Below, in pieces: positions 43,981 through 53,215 of a stretch of DNA of 55,670 nt. The notes under the pieces are model-generated. The model ran no database searches. It had not been told where the DNA came from and saw nothing but the letters and a program-made list of their open reading frames with translations. The stretch lies in the NCBI GenBank assembly GCA_002320245.1, contig DCKD01000076.1, positions 1-55,670 on the forward strand, in the 5' to 3' direction. Both the position numbers and the translations under genes were made by a program. The stretch's first letter is position 1, and the number at the start of each line of letters is the position of its first letter. Source of the stretch: Lachnospiraceae bacterium UBA1683. GTDB taxonomy: Bacteria; Bacillota; Clostridia; Lachnospirales; Lachnospiraceae.

Positions 43981-44661
43981 ACGGAAAACTTAACAGAAAG
44001 CCTGTTGGATGAGCTGAGCTGTGAAACAGTTTTTACCATTCCGGTTCTGGGGGAGATAAAAGAATCTGTCGTCGTCACATGGGTTATCATGGCGGTCATT
44101 GTCGGATTGTGCATTATTTTTGTAAGAAACCTCAGAGTCGAGAATCCCGGTAAGTTCCAGCTTGTTCTTGAGTCCGCGATTGGCTGGGCGCAGAACTTCT
44201 TTGAAGATGTTATGGGAAAAGAAAACAAAAGATACATTCCATATCTGATTACCGTCCTGATTTATATCGGCATCTCCAATATCATCGGTCTTTTCGGTTT
44301 TAAGCCGCCGACAAAAGACATCAATGTTACAGCAGGCATGGCTATTATGAGTATGTGTCTCATTGAATATTCCGGAATACAAAAAAATGGATTAAAACAT
44401 TGGGTAAAGCATTTTGCCCGACCGGTACCGGTTGTCGCGCCGATTATGGTGCTGGAGATTGTAATCCGGCCGCTGTCGCTTTGTATGCGTTTATTTGGTA
44501 ATGTGTTGGGAGCATTTGTTATTATGGAACTTCTGAAAGCAGTAGTCCCGATTCTGGTCCCTATCCCATTTAGTTTTTATTTCGATATATTCGATGGATT
44601 TTTGCAGGCTTATGTATTTGTATTTTTAACAGCGCTTTTTATGAATGAAGAGCAAGAGTAA
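43981..44661 (+). CDS. atpB: ATP synthase subunit a (ACG start proposed)
   Basis: A 226-residue Fo subunit a that forms the proton half-channels. RPLSLCMRLFGNVLGA contains the essential arginine, and five to six spans are visible. No ATG exists at the expected place. The ribosome site AAAGGGAGGG ends about five bases before ACG at 43981, which would give MENLTESLLDEL, the kind of N-terminus other clostridial AtpB proteins have. The alternative is TTG at 44005, with no ribosome site of its own (218 residues). It is the first gene of the atp operon; an i subunit (atpI) is not present ahead of it. Confidence 0.9.
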   Translation, partial: TENLTESLLDELSCETVFTIPVLGEIKESVVVTWVIMAVIVGLCIIFVRNLRVENPGKFQLVLESAIGWAQNFFEDVMGKENKRYIPYLITVLIYIGISNIIGLFGFKPPTKDINVTAGMAIMSMCLIEYSGIQKNGLKHWVKHFARPVPVVAPIMVLEIVIRPLSLCMRLFGNVLGAFVIMELLKAVVPILVPIPFSFYFDIFDGFLQAYVFVFLTALFMNEEQE

Positions 44662-44754
44662 AGCGGGGTATTGTGAAGAAATATGCCGCGCTACGGCTTG
44701 ACAAGGGTCAAGACGGTTCCACAAATCATTTTTAGAAAAAGGAGAATAAGTATT

Positions 44755-44979
44755 ATGGGAACAATTATTGCAATTGGAGCAGGTATCGCAGTTTTAACAG
44801 GTGTAGGAGCAGGTGTAGGAATTGGTATTGCAACAGGGAAAGCGGTAGACGCTATTGCAAGGCAGCCGGAAGCTGAGAGCAAAATCAGCAAGAACCTGAT
44901 TCTTGGTTGTGCGCTGGCAGAGGCGACAGCTATTTACGGTTTTATCATTGGTCTGTTGATTATCTTAATGCTGAAATAA
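44755..44979 (+). CDS. atpE: ATP synthase subunit c
   Basis: A 74-residue hairpin of two membrane helices joined by the polar loop ARQPEAESK. Glu56 in ALAEATAIYGF is the ion-carrying carboxylate. Positions that hold Gln and Ser in sodium-coupled rings (as in Ilyobacter) are Ile23 and Ala57 here, so the ring is predicted to be proton-coupled, although Thr58 is kept. RBS AAAAGGAGAATAAG. The frame runs upstream to 44683, but that part is the atpB-atpE spacer. Confidence 0.96.
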   Translation: MGTIIAIGAGIAVLTGVGAGVGIGIATGKAVDAIARQPEAESKISKNLILGCALAEATAIYGFIIGLLIILMLK

Positions 44980-45004
44980 GAAAACGAGTAAAGAAGAAAG
45001 GCAG

Positions 45005-45517
45005 GTGGGACAGGTGATACAGTTTAATGCAAGCCTTCTCTATACCATTATCAACCTTGTTGTCTTTTATCTTTTACTGAAAAAGTTCTTATTCAAGCCG
45101 GTCATGGGTATTATGGAAAAGCGTGAGAAAATGATTGCAGACGGTCTTCAGAACGCAAGTGATACACAGGACGAGGCAGAGAAACTGAAGGCAGAATATG
45201 AAGCAGCTCTGACAGGGGCAAGGGAAGAGTCCATTCAGATTGTGGATAAGGCCCGTGTGGATGCAAAAGCGGAGTATGACCGCATTTTAAGCGAGGCAGA
45301 TGAAAAAGCCGGAACCATGATGGAGACTGCGAAGAGGACAATCGAGGCGGAGCGCCAGCAGACAATGAATGCATTACAGAGTGAAATTGCAGGACTTGCG
45401 ATGCAGGCAGCCAGGAAGATTGTTGATGAAAAGACAGAGAACCAAGGAAACAAAGGGATTTATGATCAGTTTCTGGAAGGAGTAGGTGAGGCTCATGGAA
45501 ACACAGACACCGACTAA
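45005..45517 (+). CDS. atpF: ATP synthase subunit b
   Basis: A 170-residue peripheral stalk protein with one N-terminal membrane helix (LLYTIINLVVFYLLLKKFLF), the usual FKPVMGIMEKRE and a long charged coiled coil rich in Glu, Ala and Lys. There is no ATG start: GTG at 45005 or GTG at 45014 are both possible, the latter with AGGTGGG just ahead. The 3' end overlaps atpH by 23 bases. Confidence 0.94.
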   Translation: MGQVIQFNASLLYTIINLVVFYLLLKKFLFKPVMGIMEKREKMIADGLQNASDTQDEAEKLKAEYEAALTGAREESIQIVDKARVDAKAEYDRILSEADEKAGTMMETAKRTIEAERQQTMNALQSEIAGLAMQAARKIVDEKTENQGNKGIYDQFLEGVGEAHGNTDTD

Positions 45518-46031
45518 AAGGATGTACCGCTCATCAGCGGCAGTGCGTTATGCCAGTGTATTGTATGGGCTAGCGGTTCCAAAAGGAGACATACAGAAAA
45601 CAAAAGATATATTTGCAGAAGTTCCGCAGCTTCGGGAAGTGTTTATCAACCCGACCATTGCTTTTGGAACAAAAATGCGTGTTATTGACCAGATTTTTCC
45701 GGAGAGCATGAGAAATTTCCTGAAAGTCGCATGCAGATATCAGCGCATGGATTTTCTCGGAGAGATTTTTGCCGCTTACGATGCATACTGCGATGAGCAG
45801 GAGCAGGTTATGCATGCCGTACTGACCTGCGTGGAGCCTCCAAGCGGGGAACAGCTTGAAAAGATGAAAGCATTCCTTTGCAGCAAATATCAGAAGTCAT
45901 CCGCACAGATTCAAGTCGTTGAAGATGCGGGCCTCCTCGGAGGATTTATCTTAAGTGCCGGCAATGACGAGTATGACTGGAGCCTGAAGGGAAGGCTGAC
46001 ACGACTAGAACAAAAAATTACCAAAAATTGA
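45495..46031 (+). CDS. atpH: ATP synthase subunit delta
   Basis: A 178-residue stalk subunit. The N-terminal helical domain begins AAVRYASVLYGLAVPKGDIQ. The C-terminal block VEDAGLLGGFILSAGNDEYDWSLKGRL is the OSCP/delta signature (I-P-x-L-x-GG-F in others). The ATG at 45495 lies inside the atpF frame, so translation is coupled. Confidence 0.94.
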   Translation: METQTPTKRMYRSSAAVRYASVLYGLAVPKGDIQKTKDIFAEVPQLREVFINPTIAFGTKMRVIDQIFPESMRNFLKVACRYQRMDFLGEIFAAYDAYCDEQEQVMHAVLTCVEPPSGEQLEKMKAFLCSKYQKSSAQIQVVEDAGLLGGFILSAGNDEYDWSLKGRLTRLEQKITKN

Positions 46032-46047
46032 CCTGGAGGTGAACAAG

Positions 46048-47556
46048 GTGAGTTCAATCAATTCAGAAGAAATTATTTCTATTCTGAAAAATGAAATAGA
46101 GAATTTTGATCAGATTAGTAAAGACAGCGAAGTCGGAACCGTAATTACAGTCGGCGACGGCATTGCGACTATTTACGGAATTGATCACGCCATGTACGGG
46201 GAAATTGTTACCTTCGAAAACGGTCTGAAGGGAATGGTACAGGATATCCAGAAAGATGCAATCGGATGTATTCTGTTTGGCCATGATACAGAGATCAAAG
46301 AAGGGACAAAGGTTGCCCGGACAGGGAAAAAGGCCGGTGTTCCGGTTGGAGAAAAATTTATCGGGAGAGTTGTCAATGCACTGGGGGCTCCGATTGACGG
46401 GGCGGGAGAAATCGAGGAAGATGATTACCGCCCAATCGAAAATGAGGCTCCGGGAATCATTGACCGCAAATCTGTAAGCGTGCCGTTGGAGACAGGTATC
46501 CTTTCCATTGATGCCATGTTCCCAATCGGACGCGGGCAGCGTGAGCTGATTATCGGTGACCGTCAGACAGGAAAGACTTCCATTGCGACGGATACGATTC
46601 TGAACCAGAAAGGCAAAGATGTTATCTGCGTATATGTAGCAATCGGACAGAAAGCATCTACCATTGCCAAAGTAGTAAATACATTTAAGACAGCAGGGGC
46701 GATGGATTACACGATTGTTGTGGCATCCACGGCGAGCGACTGCGCGCCGCTGCAGTACATTGCGCCATATGCGGGAACCGCGATGGCAGAACATTTCATG
46801 CATCAGGGAAAAGATGTGCTCATTGTGTATGATGATTTATCAAAACATGCGGTTGCATACCGTGCACTGTCTCTGCTGCTTGGACGTTCACCCGGACGTG
46901 AGGCATATCCAGGGGATGTATTCTATCTGCATTCCAGACTGCTTGAGCGTTCCAGCCGCCTGAGCGAGGCGCTTGGCGGAGGATCTATCACAGCCCTTCC
47001 GATTATTGAGACACAGGCCGGTGATGTATCAGCTTACATTCCGACCAATGTTATTTCCATCACAGACGGACAGATTTTCCTGGAAAGTGATTTGTTCTTC
47101 TCCGGTATGAGGCCGGCTGTTAATGTCGGTCTGTCTGTATCCCGTGTAGGTGGAGACGCACAGACGAAGGCAATGAAAAAGGCAGCGGGAAGTGTCCGTA
47201 TTGATTTGGCGCAGTACCGGGAGATGGAAGTGTTTACACAGTTCAGCTCCGATTTGGATGCTGCTACAAAGGAGCAGTTGGAATATGGCAGCAGTCTGAT
47301 GGAGCTGTTAAAACAGCCGCTTGGACAGCCAATGTCACTGGCAGAGAAAGTCATTACATTGTGCGCCGCCAGAAATAAAGTAATGCTTGGTATTGAAACA
47401 GCAAAGATAAAAGAATTCCAGGCAGGTATGCTGCACTATTTTGCAAGTGCACATCCGGAACTCGCACAGGAAATCGAAGAGACGAAGGTCCTGTCCGATG
47501 AACTGGCTGAAAAGATTGTGGAGGCTGCGAAGGAATTCAAGAAGAGCAGGTGTTAA
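46048..47556 (+). CDS. atpA: ATP synthase subunit alpha
   Basis: A 502-residue non-catalytic nucleotide-binding F1 subunit with Walker A GDRQTGKT, Walker B region VLIVYDDLSKHA and the alpha signature near PGREAYPGDVFYLHSRLLER. The frame offers GTG at 46039 within the ribosome site itself; GTG at 46048 is nine bases after TGGAGG and preferred, giving MSSINSEEII. atpG begins one base after the stop. Confidence 0.97.
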   Translation: MSSINSEEIISILKNEIENFDQISKDSEVGTVITVGDGIATIYGIDHAMYGEIVTFENGLKGMVQDIQKDAIGCILFGHDTEIKEGTKVARTGKKAGVPVGEKFIGRVVNALGAPIDGAGEIEEDDYRPIENEAPGIIDRKSVSVPLETGILSIDAMFPIGRGQRELIIGDRQTGKTSIATDTILNQKGKDVICVYVAIGQKASTIAKVVNTFKTAGAMDYTIVVASTASDCAPLQYIAPYAGTAMAEHFMHQGKDVLIVYDDLSKHAVAYRALSLLLGRSPGREAYPGDVFYLHSRLLERSSRLSEALGGGSITALPIIETQAGDVSAYIPTNVISITDGQIFLESDLFFSGMRPAVNVGLSVSRVGGDAQTKAMKKAAGSVRIDLAQYREMEVFTQFSSDLDAATKEQLEYGSSLMELLKQPLGQPMSLAEKVITLCAARNKVMLGIETAKIKEFQAGMLHYFASAHPELAQEIEETKVLSDELAEKIVEAAKEFKKSRC

Positions 47557-47557
47557 T

Positions 47558-48451
47558 ATGGCAAATATCAGAGAAATACAGACTCGAATCAACAGTGTGA
47601 AAGACACGATGAAGATTACAAATGCCATGTATATGATTTCTTCGACAAAAATGCGTCAGGCAAAGAAAAAACTGTCTGATACAGAGCCATATTTTTATGG
47701 GATGCAGGGAGAAATCTCCCGTATCCTCCGGCATGTGCCGGAGCTGGAACACCGGTATTTTGATCTTCGGGAAGAGATTCCGGCAGAGAAACGAAAGATT
47801 GCATCCATCGTTGTCACTGCGGATAAAGGTCTGGCAGGAGCCTATAACCATAATGTTGTTAAGGTGGAAGAAGAGATTCTTGACAGTCCGGGAGAACACA
47901 AGCTGTTCGTAGTCGGAGAGCTTGGCAGACATTATTTTGCAAAACGCGGAGTAGAGATTGACACGAATTTCCAGTATACCGTCCAGAAACCGACGATGCA
48001 CCGGGCAAGGGATATTGCAGCGACTCTTCTTGACCAGTTTGACAATGGGGAGCTGGATGAAGTCTATATCGTTTATACACGGATGGAGAATTCCATTTCG
48101 TCAGAGGTAGAAAAGGTACGGCTGCTTCCGTTGGAGCGGAGCTCATTTAATGAAATGAAAATGCCGCTCAATGTACAGCGTGAGGCAATCGCACTGTATC
48201 CTTCCGCTGACGCTGTCATGGACAGCATCGTGCCGAATTATATTGTCGGTATGGTGTATGGATGTCTGGTCGAGGCATATGCAAGTGAGCATAATGCACG
48301 TATGACTGCGATGCAGTCAGCGACAGACAGCGCGCAGGATATTATCAGAGAACTTTCTATTGAATATAACAGAGCCAGACAGGCTGCAATCACGCAGGAG
48401 ATTACCGAGGTTTGCAGCGGCGCAAACGCGCAGAAGCGGAAAAGGAAGTGA
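47558..48451 (+). CDS. atpG: ATP synthase subunit gamma
   Basis: A 297-residue rotor subunit. The N-terminal coiled coil MANIREIQTRINSVKDTMKI and the C-terminal ARQAAITQEITEVCSGA are the conserved ends of gamma, and the central VTADKGLAGAYNHNV is standard. The open frame extends 117 bases into atpA, but the ATG at 47558 is the family start. Confidence 0.96.
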   Translation: MANIREIQTRINSVKDTMKITNAMYMISSTKMRQAKKKLSDTEPYFYGMQGEISRILRHVPELEHRYFDLREEIPAEKRKIASIVVTADKGLAGAYNHNVVKVEEEILDSPGEHKLFVVGELGRHYFAKRGVEIDTNFQYTVQKPTMHRARDIAATLLDQFDNGELDEVYIVYTRMENSISSEVEKVRLLPLERSSFNEMKMPLNVQREAIALYPSADAVMDSIVPNYIVGMVYGCLVEAYASEHNARMTAMQSATDSAQDIIRELSIEYNRARQAAITQEITEVCSGANAQKRKRK

Positions 48452-48460
48452 GATTAGCAT

Positions 48461-49861
48461 ATGAATAAAGGACGAATTGTACAGGTTATGGGACCTGTCG
48501 TTGACGTGGTATTTGAAGATGGAAACCTTCCAAACATCAAAGATGCACTGAAAGTGGAAAACAATGGCAAAACATGTGTCATGGAGGTTGCGCAGCATCT
48601 TGGAAATAATGAAGTGCGCTGCCTGATGCTGGCTGCCAGCGAAGGTCTCCATAAAGATATGGAAGTAACTGCTACAGGCGCCGGAATCAAGGTTCCGGTC
48701 GGAGAGCAGACACTCGGCAGATTGTTCAATGTGCTGGGAGAAACCATCGATGATGGTGAAGAAATAAAAGAGGATACCCGGAAATGGGTAATCCACAGGG
48801 ACCCTCCGAGCTTTGAGGAACAGAGCCCGGTTGCAGAGATTCTTGAGACAGGTATTAAAGTTATCGACCTTCTGGCGCCATACGCCAAAGGTGGTAAGAT
48901 TGGTCTGTTCGGCGGTGCCGGTGTAGGTAAAACTGTATTGATTCAGGAATTAATCCGGAACGTTGCAACGGAGCACGGCGGATATTCCATTTTCACAGGT
49001 GTCGGAGAGCGTTCCCGTGAGGGAAATGACCTTTGGAGTGAGATGAAGGCATCCGGAGTACTGGAGAAAACTGCTTTGGTATTCGGACAGATGAACGAGC
49101 CGCCCGGAGCCCGTATGCGTGTCGCTGAGACAGGGTTGACAATGGCGGAGTATTTCCGTGACGAGGAACATCAGAATGTGCTGCTGTTCATCGACAATAT
49201 TTTCCGTTTCACACAGGCCGGTTCCGAGGTTTCCGCCCTGCTTGGACGTATGCCTTCCGCGGTCGGCTATCAGCCGACACTGGCAACTGAGATGGGCGAG
49301 CTGCAGGAGCGAATCGCATCTACAAAGAATGGTTCCGTTACATCGGTGCAGGCCGTTTATGTGCCTGCCGATGACCTGACTGACCCGGCTCCGGCAACAA
49401 CATTCGCACATCTGGATGCGACAACCGTACTTTCCCGTAAGGTCGTAGAGCAGGGGATTTATCCCGCCGTGGACCCGCTGGAATCTAACTCCCGTATTCT
49501 GGAGGCGGATATTGTAGGGGAAGAACATTACAGAGTGGCAAACCAGGTAACTGCAATTTTGCAGAAATATAAGGAACTTCAGGATATCATTGCCATCCTC
49601 GGTATGGAAGAACTTTCTGACGAGGATAAAGCGACCGTTATGAGAGCGAGAAAAATTCAGAAATTCCTGTCACAGCCGTTCTTCGTGGCAGAGACATTTA
49701 CCGGAATTTCCGGAAAATATGTACCGCTCAAGGAGACAATCCGTGGATTTAAGATGATTATTGACGGCGAGATGGATGAATATCCGGAAAATGCATTCTT
49801 CAATGTGGGAACTATCGACGATGTCATTGAGAAAGCGAAATCTATGACAGCGGCAGAGTAA
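48461..49861 (+). CDS. atpD: ATP synthase subunit beta
   Basis: A 466-residue catalytic F1 subunit with Walker A GGAGVGKT, the catalytic Glu in GVGERSREGNDL, Walker B VLLFIDNIFRF and the DELSEED-like loop as EELSDEDKA. RBS AAGTGAGATTAGC is weak, with coupling from atpG 9 bases upstream. Confidence 0.98.
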   Translation: MNKGRIVQVMGPVVDVVFEDGNLPNIKDALKVENNGKTCVMEVAQHLGNNEVRCLMLAASEGLHKDMEVTATGAGIKVPVGEQTLGRLFNVLGETIDDGEEIKEDTRKWVIHRDPPSFEEQSPVAEILETGIKVIDLLAPYAKGGKIGLFGGAGVGKTVLIQELIRNVATEHGGYSIFTGVGERSREGNDLWSEMKASGVLEKTALVFGQMNEPPGARMRVAETGLTMAEYFRDEEHQNVLLFIDNIFRFTQAGSEVSALLGRMPSAVGYQPTLATEMGELQERIASTKNGSVTSVQAVYVPADDLTDPAPATTFAHLDATTVLSRKVVEQGIYPAVDPLESNSRILEADIVGEEHYRVANQVTAILQKYKELQDIIAILGMEELSDEDKATVMRARKIQKFLSQPFFVAETFTGISGKYVPLKETIRGFKMIIDGEMDEYPENAFFNVGTIDDVIEKAKSMTAAE

Positions 49862-49874
49862 AGGAGTGCTGATT

Positions 49875-50294
49875 ATGGATACATTTGGTCTGAAAATCGT
49901 AGCAAGCGACCGTGTGTTTTATGAGGGACGCTGCCGGCAGATTATCATTCCGGCATGGGACGGCGGAGAAGTCGGCGTCCTGCCGAATCATGAAAATATG
50001 GTCATCGCAGTTGCAGTCGGTATCGCCCGTATGGAAAAAGAACCCGGGGAATGGGCTGAAGTTGCAGTCGGAAGTGGATTCATGGAAATTGTCAACAACC
50101 GTGTGACAATGCTTGTACAGACAGCAGAGCGCCCGGAGGAAATCGACGTGCGCCATGCACAGGAGCAGAGGGAGCGTGCCGAAGAACAGCTCCGCCAGAA
50201 ACAGAGCATTCAGGAGTACTACCATACACAGGCGTCTCTTGCACGTGCAATGAACCGTCTGCGGGTTTCCAACAGCGGAAAACGTTTGGTATAA
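49875..50294 (+). CDS. atpC: ATP synthase subunit epsilon
   Basis: A 139-residue F1 subunit. The N-terminal beta-sandwich has TFGLKIVASDRVFYEG and GEVGVLPNHENMV; the C-terminal helical hairpin (about 90-139) may bind ATP and damp hydrolysis. The ATG at 49875 follows AAGGAG; a GTG at 49866 overlaps that site. Last gene of the operon, with a terminator 40 bases on. Confidence 0.95.
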   Translation: MDTFGLKIVASDRVFYEGRCRQIIIPAWDGGEVGVLPNHENMVIAVAVGIARMEKEPGEWAEVAVGSGFMEIVNNRVTMLVQTAERPEEIDVRHAQEQRERAEEQLRQKQSIQEYYHTQASLARAMNRLRVSNSGKRLV

Positions 50295-50331
50295 AAATAA
50301 AAATGCTGTATATCGGCATTGGATTGAAGGA

Positions 50332-50362
50332 GGGGCGTAAGCGTTTTGCTTGCGCCCTTTTT
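50332..50362 (+). terminator. Terminator of the atp operon
   Basis: GGGCGTAAGC and GCTTGCGCCC pair around GTTTT (one G-T) and are followed by TTTTT. Confidence 0.92.
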
Positions 50363-50655
50363 CAGGTTTTCGCCTGTTTCGGGGCTGTAACGTCCCTATG
50401 AAATCTTTTTATATTGCATTTTTCGATAGATTATACTAAAATAATTTTGATGCTAGCGCACTGTCTCATTCACTTTCAGTTAAATAGCACAGAATGAATT
50501 TTCAGTACACTAGTAGCCCGATTAGGGCGAATTTCGAATGTTTTTTGGATTGCGGGGGCATGAAATGCGGAGCAATCCATGTATCAAAGGGGTCAAAATA
50601 CCTTTTGTCCCCAGCATCATAATTTTATCTGAAGTGGCAATGGGGAGATATTTAT
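50363..50655. other. Gap with two hairpins before the GGDEF-EAL gene
   Basis: GGATTGC and GCAATCC (about 50547-50579) enclose CGGGGGCATGAAATGCGGA. Just downstream GGGGTCAAAA and TTTTGTCCCC (about 50590-50613) form a second stem, with one mismatch, of a kind common between clostridial genes. I looked for a cyclic-di-GMP riboswitch and did not find its conserved core. No ORF. Confidence 0.5.
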
Positions 50656-52275
50656 ATGAATGAAAAGCAAAAAATGCGTTCTATAATAGAGATTATGAAC
50701 GAGGCACTGAGTTCAGTCCGAGATTACTATGACTCAGAGTATGCATATTATGTAGAAATGGATGGGGAAGAGATTCTCACGATATATGAGTGGTGCGCCG
50801 AGAATATCCCGTGGCAGCGCGACCGTATTAAGATGTTGTCTCCGGACCAGTATCCGAAGTGGCTCAGACAGGAGATTACAGATACGACTGAGGACAGCTA
50901 TAGCGTCTTTCATGAACTGGAGGAAAACCAGACGGCGGTTCTTGCGGCGGTAAATGTACACCGGGGAGGCTGCAGCCTGGAATTTTTGCGTGCGCTGATT
51001 CCATATATTTCGCAGACAATCGTCCTGCAGAAGATGCAGCGGCAGCAGGAGTACCTGAGTTACCATGATGATTTGACCGGACTGCTGAACCGCAATAGTC
51101 TGGTAGGATATCTGTCAGGTGTGAATCAAGAGGAACTGAAGTCCCTCGGCGCGGTGTCGGTGGATATTAACGGGCTGAAAAATTTTAACAAGGAGTTTGG
51201 ACGGGAATACGGGGATGAGGTTGTAATCCGCGTCGGTGAAGTGCTGGAGGAGTTCTTCAAAGGTTCTATGGTATTCCGGCTGACAGGGGACGAGTACCTT
51301 GCCCTTTCGGAAAATGTTTCCTATGAGGATTTTATGAACCGTGTGCACGGCGCAAATGAAAAGCTGGATAATATCAGCCTGGGGCTGGTGACGATGGGGT
51401 ATGCATGGGAGAAGATTGACATCAATGTGGATAATCTTGTGTCCGATGCAGAGAATATGATGCGAAGGGAAAAAAGAAAGTATTATAAGAACCTGAAAAA
51501 AGGACATCACGAGCCGATTATCAAGCAGGATTTGCTGGATGATATCAAGAACGGACATTTTATCGTATGCCTGATTCCGGTGATGGATGCCGAGACAGAG
51601 GAAGTAGTCGGCGCGGAGGCAGTCGTGCGGTACCACCACAAAGACCTCGGAATCGTGAATCCGGGAAATTACCTGACACTTCTGGAAGAGACGAGGCTGT
51701 CTCAGTATCTGGACTTGTATGTGTTTGAAGAGGTGTGCAAGACACTGCGGAAATGGGAAAATGAAGATATGCCGATGCTTCCGATATCGGTAAATTTTGC
51801 GGGAGCGACACTCCGCCATGAGCGTGTGGGTGATAAGATTCTCCAGCTTATTGAAAAATATCATGTTTCCTGTGAATATCTGCAGGTAGAGGTGGCAGAG
51901 ACGAATCACGAGATGAATCCGGAGATGCTTGCAGAGACAAGCAACAAAATCCGGAAGGCGAATGTACGCGTTCTGCTGGACCAGTTTGGGGCAAAGGATT
52001 CCAGCGTGTCCATTCTGTCGATTATGGAGTTCGATGGGTTGAAGCTGGACAAGGGTATCGTATCCAATATTGTTGGAAATAGCCGCAGCCGGATTGTGGC
52101 AAAAGCGGTTATCGATATTTGCCGCCGTGTGGGGGCGATGGTTTACGCCTGCGGCGTGGAGACACAGGATCAACTGAATGTGATGAAGGAATTGGGATGT
52201 GACTATGTACAGGGACGCCTGTTCAACAAAGCGATTACGATTGAGACATTTGAAGTAAGATACATGAAACATTAA
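50656..52275 (+). CDS. Degenerate GGDEF-EAL protein
   Basis: A 539-residue cytoplasmic protein. Residues about 1-130 are an uncharacterised sensor region, about 135-280 a GGDEF domain and about 300-539 an EAL domain. The GGDEF signature reads RLTGDEYLAL and the EAL signature GAEAVVRY. The aspartate pair DDFG of active EAL domains is LLDQFGAKD, with the second Asp replaced by Gln. The Lys in FDGLKLDK and Glu in GVETQDQ are kept. Both activities may be weak or lost, so a role as a cyclic-di-GMP or protein-binding signalling protein is possible. The ribosome site GGGGAGATATTT is adequate. Confidence 0.88.
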   Translation: MNEKQKMRSIIEIMNEALSSVRDYYDSEYAYYVEMDGEEILTIYEWCAENIPWQRDRIKMLSPDQYPKWLRQEITDTTEDSYSVFHELEENQTAVLAAVNVHRGGCSLEFLRALIPYISQTIVLQKMQRQQEYLSYHDDLTGLLNRNSLVGYLSGVNQEELKSLGAVSVDINGLKNFNKEFGREYGDEVVIRVGEVLEEFFKGSMVFRLTGDEYLALSENVSYEDFMNRVHGANEKLDNISLGLVTMGYAWEKIDINVDNLVSDAENMMRREKRKYYKNLKKGHHEPIIKQDLLDDIKNGHFIVCLIPVMDAETEEVVGAEAVVRYHHKDLGIVNPGNYLTLLEETRLSQYLDLYVFEEVCKTLRKWENEDMPMLPISVNFAGATLRHERVGDKILQLIEKYHVSCEYLQVEVAETNHEMNPEMLAETSNKIRKANVRVLLDQFGAKDSSVSILSIMEFDGLKLDKGIVSNIVGNSRSRIVAKAVIDICRRVGAMVYACGVETQDQLNVMKELGCDYVQGRLFNKAITIETFEVRYMKH

Positions 52276-52292
52276 AAGATAGGAGAGTTATT

Positions 52293-53111
52293 TTGGCTGT
52301 TAACCAGAGAATCAAATACAGGTTAGTGAAGGTGTTATGCGTAGGAATCATTGTCGGGGTACTGTTCGGGATGCTGATTATGGCAGGAGGCGCGCGATCC
52401 GCAGTGAAGAAGAAACAGAAGGAGCTGCAGACGGCAGGGGCAGAGCTGAAGGAAGAAAATAAGAAACTGGAAAAACAGTTGAAGGAAGTACAGGCAGGGG
52501 AATCCGCTGCCGATATTGCGAAGAAAAATGCAGAGCAGCTTGCATCAGATGCAGATGACTGGTGTCTTGTCCTTGTGAACAGCTCCCATCCGGTGGATAC
52601 GTCCTATACTCCGGAGTTGACTGCCATTGAAGAGGATGAGTCTGTAGACAGCCGGATTGCCGATGAGACAAACCAGATGCTGCAGGATGCGAAAGATGCG
52701 GGTATGAACCTGTATATCGTGTCCGGCTACCGTGATTATAACGATCAGAGAGAAGTCTTTAACCAGACGATGTCCGACTGGATTGCACAGGGGAAGACTC
52801 CACTGGAGGCGTATGAAGAGACTGAGAAATCCGTGGCGGTTCCGGGAACAAGCGAACATTCGACCGGACTTGCGCTGGATATCACTTCCGGGGAATACGG
52901 GGAACTGGATGACCAGCAGGCGGGTACAGAAGAGTCACAGTGGCTGGCGGAAAACTGCTATAAGTATGGTTTCATTCTGCGGTATCCGTCAGATAAATCG
53001 GATGCGACAGGCATCGTGTATGAGCCGTGGCATTATCGGTATGTGGGAAAAGATGCGGCAAAAGAGATTACAGAACAGGGCATTACGCTGGAAGAATATC
53101 TGGGGAAGTAG
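52293..53111 (+). CDS. VanY-type D-Ala-D-Ala carboxypeptidase (M15B), TTG start
   Basis: A 272-residue cell-wall peptidase with one N-terminal membrane span (VLCVGIIVGVLFGMLIMAGG), a coiled-coil stretch (about 36-70) and an extracytoplasmic M15B domain. The zinc ligands lie in SEHSTGLALDIT and EPWHYRYVG, with YRDYNDQREVF ahead. It starts at TTG with AGGAGA eight bases upstream. It trims the terminal D-alanine of peptidoglycan stem peptides. It is 17 bases after the GGDEF-EAL gene, so probably cotranscribed, which could link signalling to wall remodelling. Confidence 0.92.
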   Translation: MAVNQRIKYRLVKVLCVGIIVGVLFGMLIMAGGARSAVKKKQKELQTAGAELKEENKKLEKQLKEVQAGESAADIAKKNAEQLASDADDWCLVLVNSSHPVDTSYTPELTAIEEDESVDSRIADETNQMLQDAKDAGMNLYIVSGYRDYNDQREVFNQTMSDWIAQGKTPLEAYEETEKSVAVPGTSEHSTGLALDITSGEYGELDDQQAGTEESQWLAENCYKYGFILRYPSDKSDATGIVYEPWHYRYVGKDAAKEITEQGITLEEYLGK

Positions 53112-53215
53112 GTATCTTGATTGCCCCATAAAATTAAAATTTCGCTTAACATTTTGGAAAATTGTGATAATGTAGTAATTAGGAAACGCGATAGAGAGAA
53201 AGGAGATGTACTATT

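Noticed and set aside
50363..50655. Cyclic-di-GMP riboswitch upstream of the GGDEF-EAL gene
   Set aside because: The conserved GEMM core bases are not present; only unrelated hairpins are seen.
51115..52272. 385-codon minus-strand frame opposite the GGDEF-EAL gene
   Set aside because: Shadow rich in His, Cys and Ile with no motif; the plus-strand gene is clear.
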